A stretch of DNA of 64,000 nucleotides from Streptomyces nitrosporeus (GTDB taxonomy: Bacteria > Actinomycetota > Actinomycetes > Streptomycetales > Streptomycetaceae), in assembly GCF_008704555.1 (NCBI RefSeq), contig NZ_CP023702.1, forward strand, positions 372,001 to 436,000, given 5' to 3'. The translations under genes and the position numbers were made by a program. The notes under the pieces were generated by a model that worked only from the letters and a program-made list of their open reading frames with translations, made no database searches and was not told the origin of the DNA. Of this stretch, positions 1 through 7,702 are shown in pieces; the first letter of the stretch is position 1; every line of letters begins with the position of its first letter.

Positions 1-28
1 GATCACCGAGCGGAAGGGCGACGCCTGA
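1..28 (+). CDS. ABC sugar transporter permease, C-terminal tip (partial)
   Basis: Only the last eight codons (ITERKGDA) and the TGA stop are inside the window. The stop overlaps the ATG of the next permease (TGATG), so the two genes are translationally coupled. In carbohydrate ABC operons of this layout the gene just before a MalG-type permease encodes the MalF-type partner; a short charged tail fits a permease end. The identity is inferred from position alone. Confidence 0.5.
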
Positions 29-948
29 TGACCTCCACCACCTCCACCCCGCTGTCCGCCGCCGGCCGGCCGCAGCCGTCCGCCGCGCGGGCCGGGCACC
101 GCACCAGGCGCCGTATGCGCAAGGACCTGCTGCGCTCGCGGATCGCCGCCTGGAGCGCGGTCGCCGTCATCGGCGCCTTCGGCCTGCTGCCGGTCTACTG
201 GCTGCTCGCCACCGCGCTGAGCACCCCCGAGTCGACCTTCCAGTTCCCGCCGAAGCTGATACCCACCGACCTCACCCTCGGCAACTTCACGGCCCTGGCC
301 GAGAACGACCAGCTGATCAAGTACATGGTCAACTCGCTCGTCGTGGCCTCGGTCACCGCCGTACTGAGCGTGGTCGTCGCCACGTACATGGGCTACTCGT
401 TCTCCAAGTTCCGCTACCGGGGGCGGCGGTCGCTGATGCACCTGGTGCTGGCCTCCCAGATGTTCCCCCAGGCGCTCCTGCTGGTGACGCTGTACGCCGT
501 CTTCTCCAGCTTCGGCATGCTCAACACCTACACCGCCCTGGTGCTCTCCTTCACCACGTTCACCATGCCGCTGTGCGTCTGGATGCTGAAGGGCATCTTC
601 GACACCATCCCGGACGCCCTGCTGGAAGCGGCGGCCATCGACGGCGCGTCCCGGTGGCGGACGCTGCACTCCATCGTGGCGCCGCTGGCCGCGCCGGGCA
701 TGATCGCCGCAGGGCTCTTCGCCTTCGTACGCGGCTGGAACGACTTCATCTTCGCGCTGACCCTGGCCGACAAGGAGAAGCAGACCCTTCCCCCGGGGCT
801 CGTCTCCACCTACATCGGCGAGTTCCAGACCGCCTGGCCCCAGCTGATGGCGGCCTCGCTCGTGGTGTCCGTCCCGGTGATCGTCGCCTTCATGTTCCTG
901 CAGCGCTACCTCGTCGGCGGCATGACCGCCGGTTCGGTCAAGAGCTGA
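28..948 (+). CDS. Carbohydrate ABC transporter permease (MalG type)
   Basis: This is an inner-membrane permease of a sugar importer, 306 residues, normal for the CUT1 MalG family. After a cytoplasmic Arg-rich N-terminus there are about six hydrophobic segments, beginning near residue 38 (AAWSAVAVIGAFGLLPVYWL). The EAA loop that docks the ATPase is visible at about residues 201-226 (EAAAIDGASRWRTLHSIVAP). The ATG overlaps the stop of the upstream permease. A binding lipoprotein follows 64 bp downstream, giving the usual permease-permease-binding protein set. No ATPase is present; Streptomyces sugar importers often share MsiK encoded elsewhere. The substrate cannot be read from the sequence. 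Confidence 0.93.
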   Translation: MTSTTSTPLSAAGRPQPSAARAGHRTRRRMRKDLLRSRIAAWSAVAVIGAFGLLPVYWLLATALSTPESTFQFPPKLIPTDLTLGNFTALAENDQLIKYMVNSLVVASVTAVLSVVVATYMGYSFSKFRYRGRRSLMHLVLASQMFPQALLLVTLYAVFSSFGMLNTYTALVLSFTTFTMPLCVWMLKGIFDTIPDALLEAAAIDGASRWRTLHSIVAPLAAPGMIAAGLFAFVRGWNDFIFALTLADKEKQTLPPGLVSTYIGEFQTAWPQLMAASLVVSVPVIVAFMFLQRYLVGGMTAGSVKS

Positions 949-1012
949 ACCCGCGGGAACCTCCCGCGCCCTCACGTACCTCCCTTCCCGCTCACTCCCC
1001 CATGGAGAGATC

Positions 1013-2314
1013 ATGACCCCCTCTGGCATCAGCCGGCGCGGCGCGCTGCGCATGTTCGGCATCGGCGTGCTCGGTGCGGCGGGCGCCGGTGCGCTCGGCG
1101 CCTGTGCGCCGTCCGGCGCCGGCTCCCCCTCGAACGGCGGGGACCCGAAGTCCAAGAACTTCGACTTCACCTCCTGGTCGCTCAACGAGGAGGCCGCCAA
1201 GCCCTCGATCGAGAAGATCATCGCGGCATGGGAGAAGGCCGAGAAGTCGAAGATCCGCGCGGTCTCCTACCCGTACAACGAGTACCTGAGCCAGCTCACC
1301 CTCAAGCTGGGCGGCGGGGAGACGACCGGGGCGGTGCACCTCGACATCGCCTGGCTCGCCGCGATGGCGCAGATGGGCAAGCTGGCCGACCTCGGACCGG
1401 TGGCCGGCCAGGGCGGCTACACGGACGTGGCGCTGAACAGCGGCGTCTACGACGGCAAGCAGTACGGGCTGCCGTGGAACACCGGATCGATCGGTGTGAT
1501 CGCCAACTCCCAGCTCCTGGAGAAGGCCGGGATCAAGGAGCACCCCGCCACCGTCGAGGAGTTCGAGGCCGCGCTGCGGGAACTGAAGGGGCTCGGCGGC
1601 GGTGTCGTGCCGTATGCCGCCGCCACCAAGGTCGCGCAGCTCAAGGACATCTTCCCGTGGATGCAGACCTTCGGCTGCAAGCTGCTCGACGGCGGGAAGG
1701 TCACGATAGGCGACGACGCCTCGGTCGACGCGGTCACCTGGTACAAGAAGCTGCACGACGAGAAGCTGATCGCCGCCGACGTGGACCGCTTCGACGCGCG
1801 CGCCCTGTTCGGGCAGGGCAAGGCCGCCTTCTACGACGACGCGATCATCGGCAAGGGTGTGACCTCCGCCCAGTCCGCGGACAAGACGCTGGCCGACGCC
1901 ATGCAGCCGATGGAGCGTCCGGTGCTCAGAGCCGGGGACACACCGCAGGCGCTGCTGTGGGGCGGCGTGATCGCGATCGTGAAGGGCAAGGGGCAGGACG
2001 CGGCGACCGAGTTCGCGCTGCACACCACCACCGACCGGGCCACCACCTCCGAGTACTTCGCCGCGCGCGCACTGCCGCCGTCGACCACCGCGGGGCTGGC
2101 CGCTCCCGAGGTCGTCAAGGACACCTTCACCACGGAGTGGACCCGGAAGATCACCAGAACGGCGACCGGCAGCCCGTTCTGGCAGTTCGCGCAGAACGCC
2201 CAGATCGAGGAGGCCGTCGCCAAGCAGGTGCAGGCCGTCCTCGTCGGCAGGACGAAGCCGAAGGACGCGATGAGGCAGGCCGGCGAGGAGGCCGCCGCAC
2301 TCATCAAGCGCTGA
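1013..2314 (+). CDS. Extracellular sugar-binding lipoprotein of ABC importer
   Basis: A 433-residue solute-binding protein of the SBP_bac_1 type. The N-terminus has a twin-arginine motif (SRRGALRMF), a hydrophobic stretch and a lipobox ending LGAC with Cys31, so it is probably Tat-exported and lipid-anchored. The body has the alternating alpha/beta periplasmic-binding fold with aromatic residues such as WNTGSIGV and FPWMQTFG. The start codon lies a few bases after GGAGA in the leader. It sits directly behind the permease and before a secreted BNR protein, so the captured sugar may be released by that protein. The specificity is unknown. Confidence 0.92.
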   Translation: MTPSGISRRGALRMFGIGVLGAAGAGALGACAPSGAGSPSNGGDPKSKNFDFTSWSLNEEAAKPSIEKIIAAWEKAEKSKIRAVSYPYNEYLSQLTLKLGGGETTGAVHLDIAWLAAMAQMGKLADLGPVAGQGGYTDVALNSGVYDGKQYGLPWNTGSIGVIANSQLLEKAGIKEHPATVEEFEAALRELKGLGGGVVPYAAATKVAQLKDIFPWMQTFGCKLLDGGKVTIGDDASVDAVTWYKKLHDEKLIAADVDRFDARALFGQGKAAFYDDAIIGKGVTSAQSADKTLADAMQPMERPVLRAGDTPQALLWGGVIAIVKGKGQDAATEFALHTTTDRATTSEYFAARALPPSTTAGLAAPEVVKDTFTTEWTRKITRTATGSPFWQFAQNAQIEEAVAKQVQAVLVGRTKPKDAMRQAGEEAAALIKR

Positions 2315-2329
2315 GGCCGGGCGCCGTGG

Positions 2330-2369
2330 GCCGGGCCCGGTGGACGCCGCACGCTCCGCCGGGCCCGGC
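2330..2369 (+). terminator. GC-rich hairpin after the binding-protein gene
   Basis: Inverted repeat GCCGGGCCCGG (2330-2340) and CCGGGCCCGGC (2359-2369), an 11-bp stem with an 18-nt loop, 15 bp after the stop of the binding-protein gene. There is no T tract, as is common in Streptomyces. It could attenuate transcription into the next gene rather than end it. Confidence 0.45.
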
Positions 2370-2494
2370 TCCGTCTCCGGCCCCGTACGGCGGCCACGCC
2401 GGCCGGCCCCGGAAAGGCGGGACTCCCGGAACCCGCCCCGGAACACGCCCCGGAGCCGCCGCCGTCCGCGCCGCCTCCGCACCCTCGCCCGTCT

Positions 2495-2530
2495 CCGCAC
2501 CCGCACCCGCACCCGCACCCGCACCCGCGA
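2495..2530 (+). repeat. Hexamer tandem repeat in front of the BNR gene
   Basis: CCGCAC is repeated five times (2495-2524) followed by CCGCGA, ending just before the AGGAG ribosome site at 2531-2535. It lies in the untranslated gap between the binding-protein gene and the TTG-start gene, so slippage could alter spacing upstream of the ribosome site but not the coding frame. Confidence 0.7.
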
Positions 2531-2541
2531 AGGAGATCGTC

Positions 2542-3846
2542 TTGCGACGTCCCACGCTACGCACGTACGCCGTCTCGGCCACGGCTCTGGCCGCCCTTCT
2601 CCTGCCCGCCCCGGCCGCCGGAGCCGGCACCGCGCAGAGCACCGCAGCCGCGGCGACGGTGATCGAGAAGGTCCCGTACGCGATGGACTCGTCGAACCAG
2701 GCCGCCTGGTGGACGCCGGTCGCCACGTACAAGGGCCGCGGCCAGTACACGTACTTCGCCTTCAACGAGCCGGGCTCGACGGCCGCGACGCACCGGCCCG
2801 CCGTCGCACGGCGCGACCCGGACGGGGTCTGGAGCCTGCTGCCGCTGCTGGACAGCGACGGGCAGCGGGCCGAGTTCCCCGACGACAACGGCCACAACCA
2901 GCCGTCGGTCGCCCGCGACGGCAGTGGCCGCCTGCACGTCTTCACCTCCATGCACGCCGACACCTGGCGCTACTTCCGCACCGAGGCCCCCGGCGGCGCC
3001 GTCACCGACCACGCGTCCGAACTGCCCGACCAGGGCACGGGCATCACCTACCCGGTCGTCACCACCGCGCCCAACGGCGACCTGTATCTGGCCGCCCGCG
3101 TCGGCACGGGCTCCGACCAGCGCCCCGGCAGGCTGTACCGGTGGGACGACGCCGGCTCCCGCTGGAGCGTCGTCGCGACCTTCGCGGGTGCGCCGGACCG
3201 GTCCGTGTACCCCGATGACATCACGGTGGACGCCTCCGGCCGCGTACACCTCCTCTACGAGTGGGCGAAGGCACCGGCGACCGCGTTCCGCCACCAGCTC
3301 TCGTATCTGGCCTACGACCCGGCGACCGGCTCCTTCACCGACAGCACGGGCACGGCCGTCACCACCCCGCTCACGCCCGCCACCTCCGACGTCGTCCAGG
3401 ACCTCACCCCGGGCGAGGAGTGGAGCACCGACAACGCGTACACCGGCCCCGCGGTGCAGAGCGCCAAACTCACCCTCGACGGCTCCACCCCGAAGGTCGC
3501 CCACCGCTACCGCTCGGCCGACAGCGGCGGCCATTTCCGCGTGTACTACGCCTATCCGAGCGGCAGCGGCTGGGTCAGGAAGACCGTGTACGCCGGCGGG
3601 CAGACCTCGGCCGCCCTCGGCATCACCTGGGACGGGACGGACGGCAAGCGGATCTACTACGTGACCGCCTCCGGCACCGACCGGGTCTTCTCCGCCACGC
3701 AGTCGGCGGATGGAGCCTGGGCCGCCCGGTCCGCCGCGCCGGGTGTGAGCGCGGACCGGCTCGCGGTGCGACAGGACTCGGACGGTCACGACGTGCTCTA
3801 CCTTCCGGACACCGCGCACAACTCCCTTTACTACGGGTTCCGCTGA
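2542..3846 (+). CDS. Secreted BNR-repeat protein (BNR_4-like, possible polysaccharide lyase or glycosidase)
   Basis: A 434-residue exported protein. The start chosen is TTG at 2542, six bases after AGGAG; it gives a clean signal peptide (RR, then hydrophobic ALAALLLPAPAAGA, cleavage near residue 28), whereas longer in-frame readings run back through the binding-protein gene. The mature part has repeated beta-propeller blades with motifs such as NGHNQPSVARDGSGRLHVF and NGDLYLAARVG, typical of BNR_4 proteins found with rhamnogalacturonan and ulvan degradation genes. Catalytic residues cannot be assigned. Its place behind a sugar importer suggests it cuts an extracellular polysaccharide whose fragments are then imported. 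Confidence 0.8.
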   Translation: MRRPTLRTYAVSATALAALLLPAPAAGAGTAQSTAAAATVIEKVPYAMDSSNQAAWWTPVATYKGRGQYTYFAFNEPGSTAATHRPAVARRDPDGVWSLLPLLDSDGQRAEFPDDNGHNQPSVARDGSGRLHVFTSMHADTWRYFRTEAPGGAVTDHASELPDQGTGITYPVVTTAPNGDLYLAARVGTGSDQRPGRLYRWDDAGSRWSVVATFAGAPDRSVYPDDITVDASGRVHLLYEWAKAPATAFRHQLSYLAYDPATGSFTDSTGTAVTTPLTPATSDVVQDLTPGEEWSTDNAYTGPAVQSAKLTLDGSTPKVAHRYRSADSGGHFRVYYAYPSGSGWVRKTVYAGGQTSAALGITWDGTDGKRIYYVTASGTDRVFSATQSADGAWAARSAAPGVSADRLAVRQDSDGHDVLYLPDTAHNSLYYGFR

Positions 3847-4014
3847 GCGGTCATACCGTTCGCGCCGTCCGTACGGGAGCGAGGCCGCCGCCAGAGTCCG
3901 CGTACCCGTCCTGCGCGGGAGCGCCGGCCCGGGACGCCGGCCACCACCCGGCGCCGTCCGGCACAGTCACCTGAACGTGTGTCCGTTTCCGCGGGAGGAA
4001 GGCCCGGTCGGCCC
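3847..4014. other. Convergent intergenic gap
   Basis: A 168-bp gap between two converging genes. Only short GC-rich inverted motifs (GCCGGC around 3930) are visible; no strong terminator or gene can be supported. Confidence 0.4.
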
Positions 4015-4917
4015 TCACCCCTGGGGGCAGCCTGCCCGCCGGACCGGGTCCAGGGGCCGGTGCGGGGCCCGCACCGTGTGTTCCGGTGCCCAGTCCAGGA
4101 TCCTCACCGCCGCGCCCGCGGCTTCCCGGCCGCGGCAGTGCGCGTGGTGGCGTAGCGCGATGCCGTCCAGATCGAGATGGGCGGCGAAGGCGGGGTGCTC
4201 CGCGAGACGGCGGGCGTATGCCCACAGGTGCGGGTGGCCGGTGATGCGGTGCACCGCGCCGGCGTCCAGGTGCCAGCGGTGGACGGTGTCCAGTTGCAGC
4301 AGCGTCACCCACAACTGGACGTCGGCGGCCGTCAGACGGTCGCCCAGCACGTAGGGCCGGCGGGCCAGGGCCCGTTCGGCCGATCCCAGTCCCTGGAGAA
4401 GCGTTTCCAGTGCCCTGTCGCGTGTGCCGTGGTCGGAGTCGGCCTTTCCCGCCTGCTGGGCGGCCGCGGTGATGTCCCGCTCGCAGAGCCGCTCGACGGC
4501 GTGGACCGCGTCCTGGGAGCCGGGCGGGTGGAGGGTGGCGCCGAGGCTGCCACCGAAGTGCCGGACCAGGTCGCTGAGGATGTCCGGGGTGTGCGTGGTG
4601 ACGATCCGCCCCGTCCAGTCGTCGCTGAGGACCGGGGCCGCCGCCGGTCCGGGATACCGGTGCGCGCTCGCCTCGTACAGCGGGCGCAGAGCCAGGTGTC
4701 CGCCGTCCGGCCCGTCGGGCACGGCCGGCAACGGCTCCACGGGGAGGACGCCGTCCAGGCCGAGCAGGCTGTGCGTGATCGCGATCCGCAGACAGTACGG
4801 GCAGGTGAGTGCGAGGTGGAGCCGGTAGCGGTGGGGCGCGGCGTGGTAGCCGCTGCGGGCGTCACGGCCGATCCTGCCGCGGAGGGAGGGGACGGCTGTC
4901 GGGTAGGTGGCGGGCAT
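4015..4917 (-). CDS. Glutathionyl-hydroquinone-reductase-like protein (GST superfamily, CPYC type)
   Basis: 300 residues, close to the usual 310-330 of the Xi-class GST family (YqjG/ECM4). The N-terminal thioredoxin-like part has TCPYC with Cys39 and Cys42, where most family members have one active Cys in CPWA. The helical GST C-terminal domain follows (RPYVLGDRLTAADVQLWVTL). The family removes thiol groups from conjugated hydroquinones; since Streptomyces use mycothiol rather than glutathione, the partner thiol here is uncertain. The gene lies 132 bp downstream of a cysteine-type leader peptide on the same strand, which suggests control by sulfur supply. Confidence 0.78.
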   Translation of the reverse strand: MPATYPTAVPSLRGRIGRDARSGYHAAPHRYRLHLALTCPYCLRIAITHSLLGLDGVLPVEPLPAVPDGPDGGHLALRPLYEASAHRYPGPAAAPVLSDDWTGRIVTTHTPDILSDLVRHFGGSLGATLHPPGSQDAVHAVERLCERDITAAAQQAGKADSDHGTRDRALETLLQGLGSAERALARRPYVLGDRLTAADVQLWVTLLQLDTVHRWHLDAGAVHRITGHPHLWAYARRLAEHPAFAAHLDLDGIALRHHAHCRGREAAGAAVRILDWAPEHTVRAPHRPLDPVRRAGCPQG

Positions 4918-5005
4918 TACGTCTCCCTGGAGCGCTCGGTCTGGTAGCCCGGTCCGGAGCGTCCGGCGGCGGCGGGTGCGTGCCCGGGGCCGCGGAGTGT
5001 CGGAG

Positions 5006-5022
5006 GGGCCGGCCGCCGGCCC
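5006..5022 (-). promoter_or_regulatory. Possible attenuator stem between leader peptide and GST-like gene
   Basis: GGGCCGG (5006-5012) and CCGGCCC (5016-5022) form a compact 7-bp stem between the leader stop and the GST-like gene. The placement fits an attenuator read after the leader peptide, but GC-rich stems are frequent in this DNA, so support is weak. Confidence 0.3.
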
Positions 5023-5049
5023 GTGGCACGGGTCCGGCGGAAGAGGGGA

Positions 5050-5205
5050 TCAGGCGCCGTGGGCTGCCGGGGCGCGGACGGGCCGGCTGTGTGCGGCCGA
5101 CGCGCTGCACACGCGCAGCAGATCGATGTGGCGGCGGCTGGTCAGCAGAGGCAGGTACGCCGGCGTACGGAGACCTTCGTCGGGGTCCCGCGCCGAACGG
5201 CCCAT
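5050..5205 (-). CDS. Sulfur-type leader peptide (RRHIDLLR family)
   Basis: A 51-codon reading frame with the core TSRRHIDLLRVCSASA. This matches the short actinobacterial leader peptides that precede sulfur-assimilation and sulfonate genes (pattern SRRHxDLxRxxSAxC) and are thought to sense cysteine by attenuation; the Cys here falls in RVCSA. The proposed ATG at 5205 lies just after a TAGGGA -10-like hexamer (5210-5215), suggesting a leaderless or nearly leaderless mRNA. The peptide is somewhat long for the family, so a later start is possible. The downstream gene on the same strand is the GST-like gene. Confidence 0.65.
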   Translation of the reverse strand: MGRSARDPDEGLRTPAYLPLLTSRRHIDLLRVCSASAAHSRPVRAPAAHGA

Positions 5206-5226
5206 GCCATCCCTACCTTTTCACTG

Positions 5227-5245
5227 GGAATTCCACTCCGGAGTG
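5227..5245. promoter_or_regulatory. Overlapping palindromes upstream of the leader peptide
   Basis: A perfect 12-bp palindrome CACTCCGGAGTG (5234-5245) is joined to GGAATTCC (5227-5234), about 12-30 bp upstream of the -10-like TAGGGA of the leader. The position suits an operator or activator site. Confidence 0.4.
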
Positions 5246-5704
5246 TGCGTCCGCTCCGCCGCCGCGTCAAGAGCGCGGACCGCGGGACCGCGGATACTCC
5301 GCCGCCCGGTGCGGACGCCGGGTTCGCGTCGGCACCGGGCGGTTCCACCGGGCCACGGGCCGGTCGTGGCACGGCGCGGGGTGCGCTCGTGGTCGCCGGC
5401 ACCGCCCGCGGGGCGGTGCCGCGTGGCGCGGCCGCCCCGGCCGGTGGCACCGCCGGCCCGCCCTTGCCGACGCACGCGGCGCCGGCCCGCGCGGACCGGT
5501 CGCACGCGGCGCCGGTCGTACGCGGACCGGTCGAACGCCGCGCCGGTCGCACGCGGCGCCGGTCGTGCCGGCTCGCCGGTCTCCTCCGCCGCCCGCTCCC
5601 CACCGGCGGCTTCCCGGCCGGTGTCCGCCCCTACGAGCCGGCCGCCCCCACCGGTTTCCGGGCCCCCGCGCCACCGCCCCTCGCCGAGCCGCCCGCCGCG
5701 TGGG
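5246..5704. repeat. Non-coding gap with GC-rich imperfect direct repeats
   Basis: No gene can be supported between the leader promoter and the end of ssuD. The stretch at about 5471-5565 contains CGCACGCGGCGCCGG at 5471, 5501 and 5549 with a near copy at 5532, separated by GCGGACCGGTCG-like spacers. Arg/Pro/Ala-rich frames cross it on both strands, but none has a ribosome site or recognisable fold. It may act as the transcript end of the sulfur operon. Confidence 0.5.
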
Positions 5705-6871
5705 TCATCGCGGCCTCGCGGCGCCCGCGAAAGCCGCCTGTGCCGCCGGCGGCGGCGTGGCCGCCCCGGGGCGGAACGGGTGGGTCCACAGGCCCTGCGC
5801 CCGAAGCCGCGGCAGGACGCCCTCCCCGAACCAGTACGCCTCCTCCAGGTGCGGGTAGCCGGAGAGGACGAACTCGTCGATGCCGAGGTGGTGGTACTCG
5901 GCGATCCGCGCGGCGACCTCGTCGTGGCCGCCGACCAGCGCGGTGCCCGCGCCACCCCTCACCAGCCCGATCCCGGCCCACAGGTTGGGGTGGATCTCCA
6001 GGTCGTCCCGGCTCCCTCCGTGCAGGTCCAGCATGCGCCGCTGTCCCTCGGACTCGCTCCGGGCGAGGCCGGCCTGCACGGTCCGCACGGTCTCCGCGTC
6101 GAAGCCCGCGAGGAGCCGGTCCGCCTCCGCCCATGCCTGTCCGGAGGTGTCGCGGGTGATGACGTGGAGGCGGATGCCGAAACGGAGACGGCGGCCCTCC
6201 CTGCTGGCCAGCGCCCTGATCCAGGCGATCTTCTCGGCGACGGCCGCGGGTGGCTCGCCCCAGGTGAGGTAGACGTCCGCATGGCGCGCCGCGACCTCGC
6301 CGGCGAGGGGTGAGGAGCCACCGAAGTACACCTCGGGCACGGGGTCGGGCAGCCGGGCGAGCCGGGCGTCCTCGATCCGGAGGTGCTCACCGCGCAGGCC
6401 GACGGTCCCGCCCTCCCACAACCCGCGTACGACCTCCAGGAACTCTCCGGTACGGCGGTACCGGGCGTCCTTGTCGAGGAAGTCGCCGTACGCCCGCTGC
6501 TCCTGGCTCTCACCGCCCGTGACCACGTTCAGCAGGAGCCGCCCGCCGGTCTGCCTCTGGAAGGTGGACGCCATCTGCGCGGCCAGGGTCGGCGAGACGA
6601 ATCCCGGGCGGAAGGCGACCAGGAACTTCAGGTGCTCGGTGTGCTGGCTGACCATGGCGGTGGTCAGCCAGGCGTCCTCGCACCAGGCGCCGGTCGGGGT
6701 GAGCGCGCCGGCGAAGCCCAGGTCCTCGGCGGCGCGGGCGATCTGGGTGAGATAGGCGACGGTGGGCGGCCGGTCCTGGCCGAAGGACGTGGCGGGGGCA
6801 CCATGACCACCGCCGACGACGTGGCGGCTGTCTCCGTTGGTGGGAAGGAACCAGTGGAACGTGAGGGGCAC
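5705..6871 (-). CDS. ssuD: FMNH2-dependent alkanesulfonate monooxygenase SsuD
   Basis: 388 residues. It follows E. coli SsuD closely along its length: FWFLPTNGD-like N-terminus (HWFLPTNGD), TPTGAWCEDAW with the conserved Cys (Cys64), FLVAFRPGFVSPTLAA, YFGGSS, VYLTWGEPP, FGIRLHVI, NLWAGIGLVRGGAGTALVG and FVLSGYPHLEEAYWFGE. SsuD cleaves the C-S bond of alkanesulfonates with FMNH2 and O2, giving an aldehyde and sulfite. The last ~30 residues are an Ala/Pro-rich tail. It is the last gene of the minus-strand sulfur operon and lies 67 bp after the FMN reductase gene that can feed it reduced flavin. Confidence 0.95.
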   Translation of the reverse strand: MPLTFHWFLPTNGDSRHVVGGGHGAPATSFGQDRPPTVAYLTQIARAAEDLGFAGALTPTGAWCEDAWLTTAMVSQHTEHLKFLVAFRPGFVSPTLAAQMASTFQRQTGGRLLLNVVTGGESQEQRAYGDFLDKDARYRRTGEFLEVVRGLWEGGTVGLRGEHLRIEDARLARLPDPVPEVYFGGSSPLAGEVAARHADVYLTWGEPPAAVAEKIAWIRALASREGRRLRFGIRLHVITRDTSGQAWAEADRLLAGFDAETVRTVQAGLARSESEGQRRMLDLHGGSRDDLEIHPNLWAGIGLVRGGAGTALVGGHDEVAARIAEYHHLGIDEFVLSGYPHLEEAYWFGEGVLPRLRAQGLWTHPFRPGAATPPPAAQAAFAGAARPR

Positions 6872-6938
6872 CTGGGTCTCCGATCAGGAACGCGTTCGAA
6901 ACGGTGCGGAAGGACCGGGCAAGAGGGTCACGCGGCGG

Positions 6939-7496
6939 TCATCCGGTGGCCGCCAGCAGGTTCGTACGGCCGCCCAGCGCTGCGGAGAAGAGGTCCGACA
7001 CCTGCGCCAGGGGCTCGGCCGCGCTCGGCGCGAGGGCCGGTGTGCCGTCGTCGCCCCCGGTGATGTCCTTGTCGAGCGTGAACCAGCCGGGGACGATGTG
7101 CGAGGCGCCCATGGAGCTCAGCACGGGGCGCAGGGCGTAGTCGATGGCCAGGACGTGGGCGGTGCTGCCGCCGGTGGCCAGGGGGAGGACGGTCTTGCCC
7201 GCCAGCGCGTACTGCGGGAGCAGGTCGAGCAGCGACTTCAGCAGCCCGGAGTAGGCGGCCTTGTAGACGGGGGTGCCGATCACGACCCCGTCCGCCCGGT
7301 CGAAAAGGGCGATGGCCTCGACGATCGCGGGGTGCCGGAGATCGGCACCGAGCAGCGCGTCGGCGGGGAGGGTCCGGACGTCGAGCACGGTCACCTCGTG
7401 CCCCTGCGCGATGAGCCGCTCGTCCAGGTGGCGCAGCAGCCGGGCGGTACGGGAGGTGGCGGAGGGGCTTCCGGAGACGGAGAGGACGGTGGCCAT
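6939..7496 (-). CDS. NAD(P)H-dependent FMN reductase (SsuE-like)
   Basis: 185 residues, flavodoxin-like fold. The N-terminus reads VLSVSGSPSATSRTARLL, the usual phosphate-binding SGSPxxxSRT loop, followed by DGVVIGTPVYKAAYSGLLKSLLDLLP, the signature of SsuE/MsuE reductases. The start at 7496 follows GAAAGG and begins exactly at the fold; a longer reading upstream has no family resemblance. It should reduce FMN for the flanking LLM monooxygenases. No membrane segment. The gene sits between the NtaA-like monooxygenase and ssuD in the same operon. Confidence 0.92.
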   Translation of the reverse strand: MATVLSVSGSPSATSRTARLLRHLDERLIAQGHEVTVLDVRTLPADALLGADLRHPAIVEAIALFDRADGVVIGTPVYKAAYSGLLKSLLDLLPQYALAGKTVLPLATGGSTAHVLAIDYALRPVLSSMGASHIVPGWFTLDKDITGGDDGTPALAPSAAEPLAQVSDLFSAALGGRTNLLAATG

Positions 7497-7702
7497 GGCG
7501 GGTGAACCTTTCAGGAGTGCCGGGTGGGGTGGGCGGTTCGCCCGGTGCTGATGTGACGGCCCGGCAGCCGGGCCCACCGGGCTCGTCGGGTTCATCGGAT
7601 TCGTCCAGCTCACCGCGCTCACCGGGCTCGTCGTGCGGGAAGGCGGTGCCTTCCGCCGCGGGGAGGAGCGGGCCCGGCGGTGCCCCCGCGGGCGAGCGGG
7701 TT
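7497..7702 (-). other. Intergenic gap inside the sulfur operon
   Basis: A 206-bp spacer in an operon whose genes otherwise lie within about 70 bp. It is rich in ACCGGGCTCGTCGGG-like imperfect repeats; I see no gene or clear promoter. Confidence 0.4.

Noticed and set aside
992..2524. Long open frame on the minus strand opposite the binding-protein gene
   Set aside because: Arg/Gly-rich composition and exact overlap with a clear lipoprotein gene; a GC-bias shadow.
1228..2541. Extension of the BNR protein frame back through the binding-protein gene
   Set aside because: The upstream part is Arg/Gly-rich shadow; a TTG with AGGAG and a signal peptide marks the true start at 2542.
5142..5955. Several overlapping Arg-rich frames upstream of the GST-like gene
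   Set aside because: No ribosome sites, no fold, driven by GC-rich repeats; only the small leader peptide is supported.
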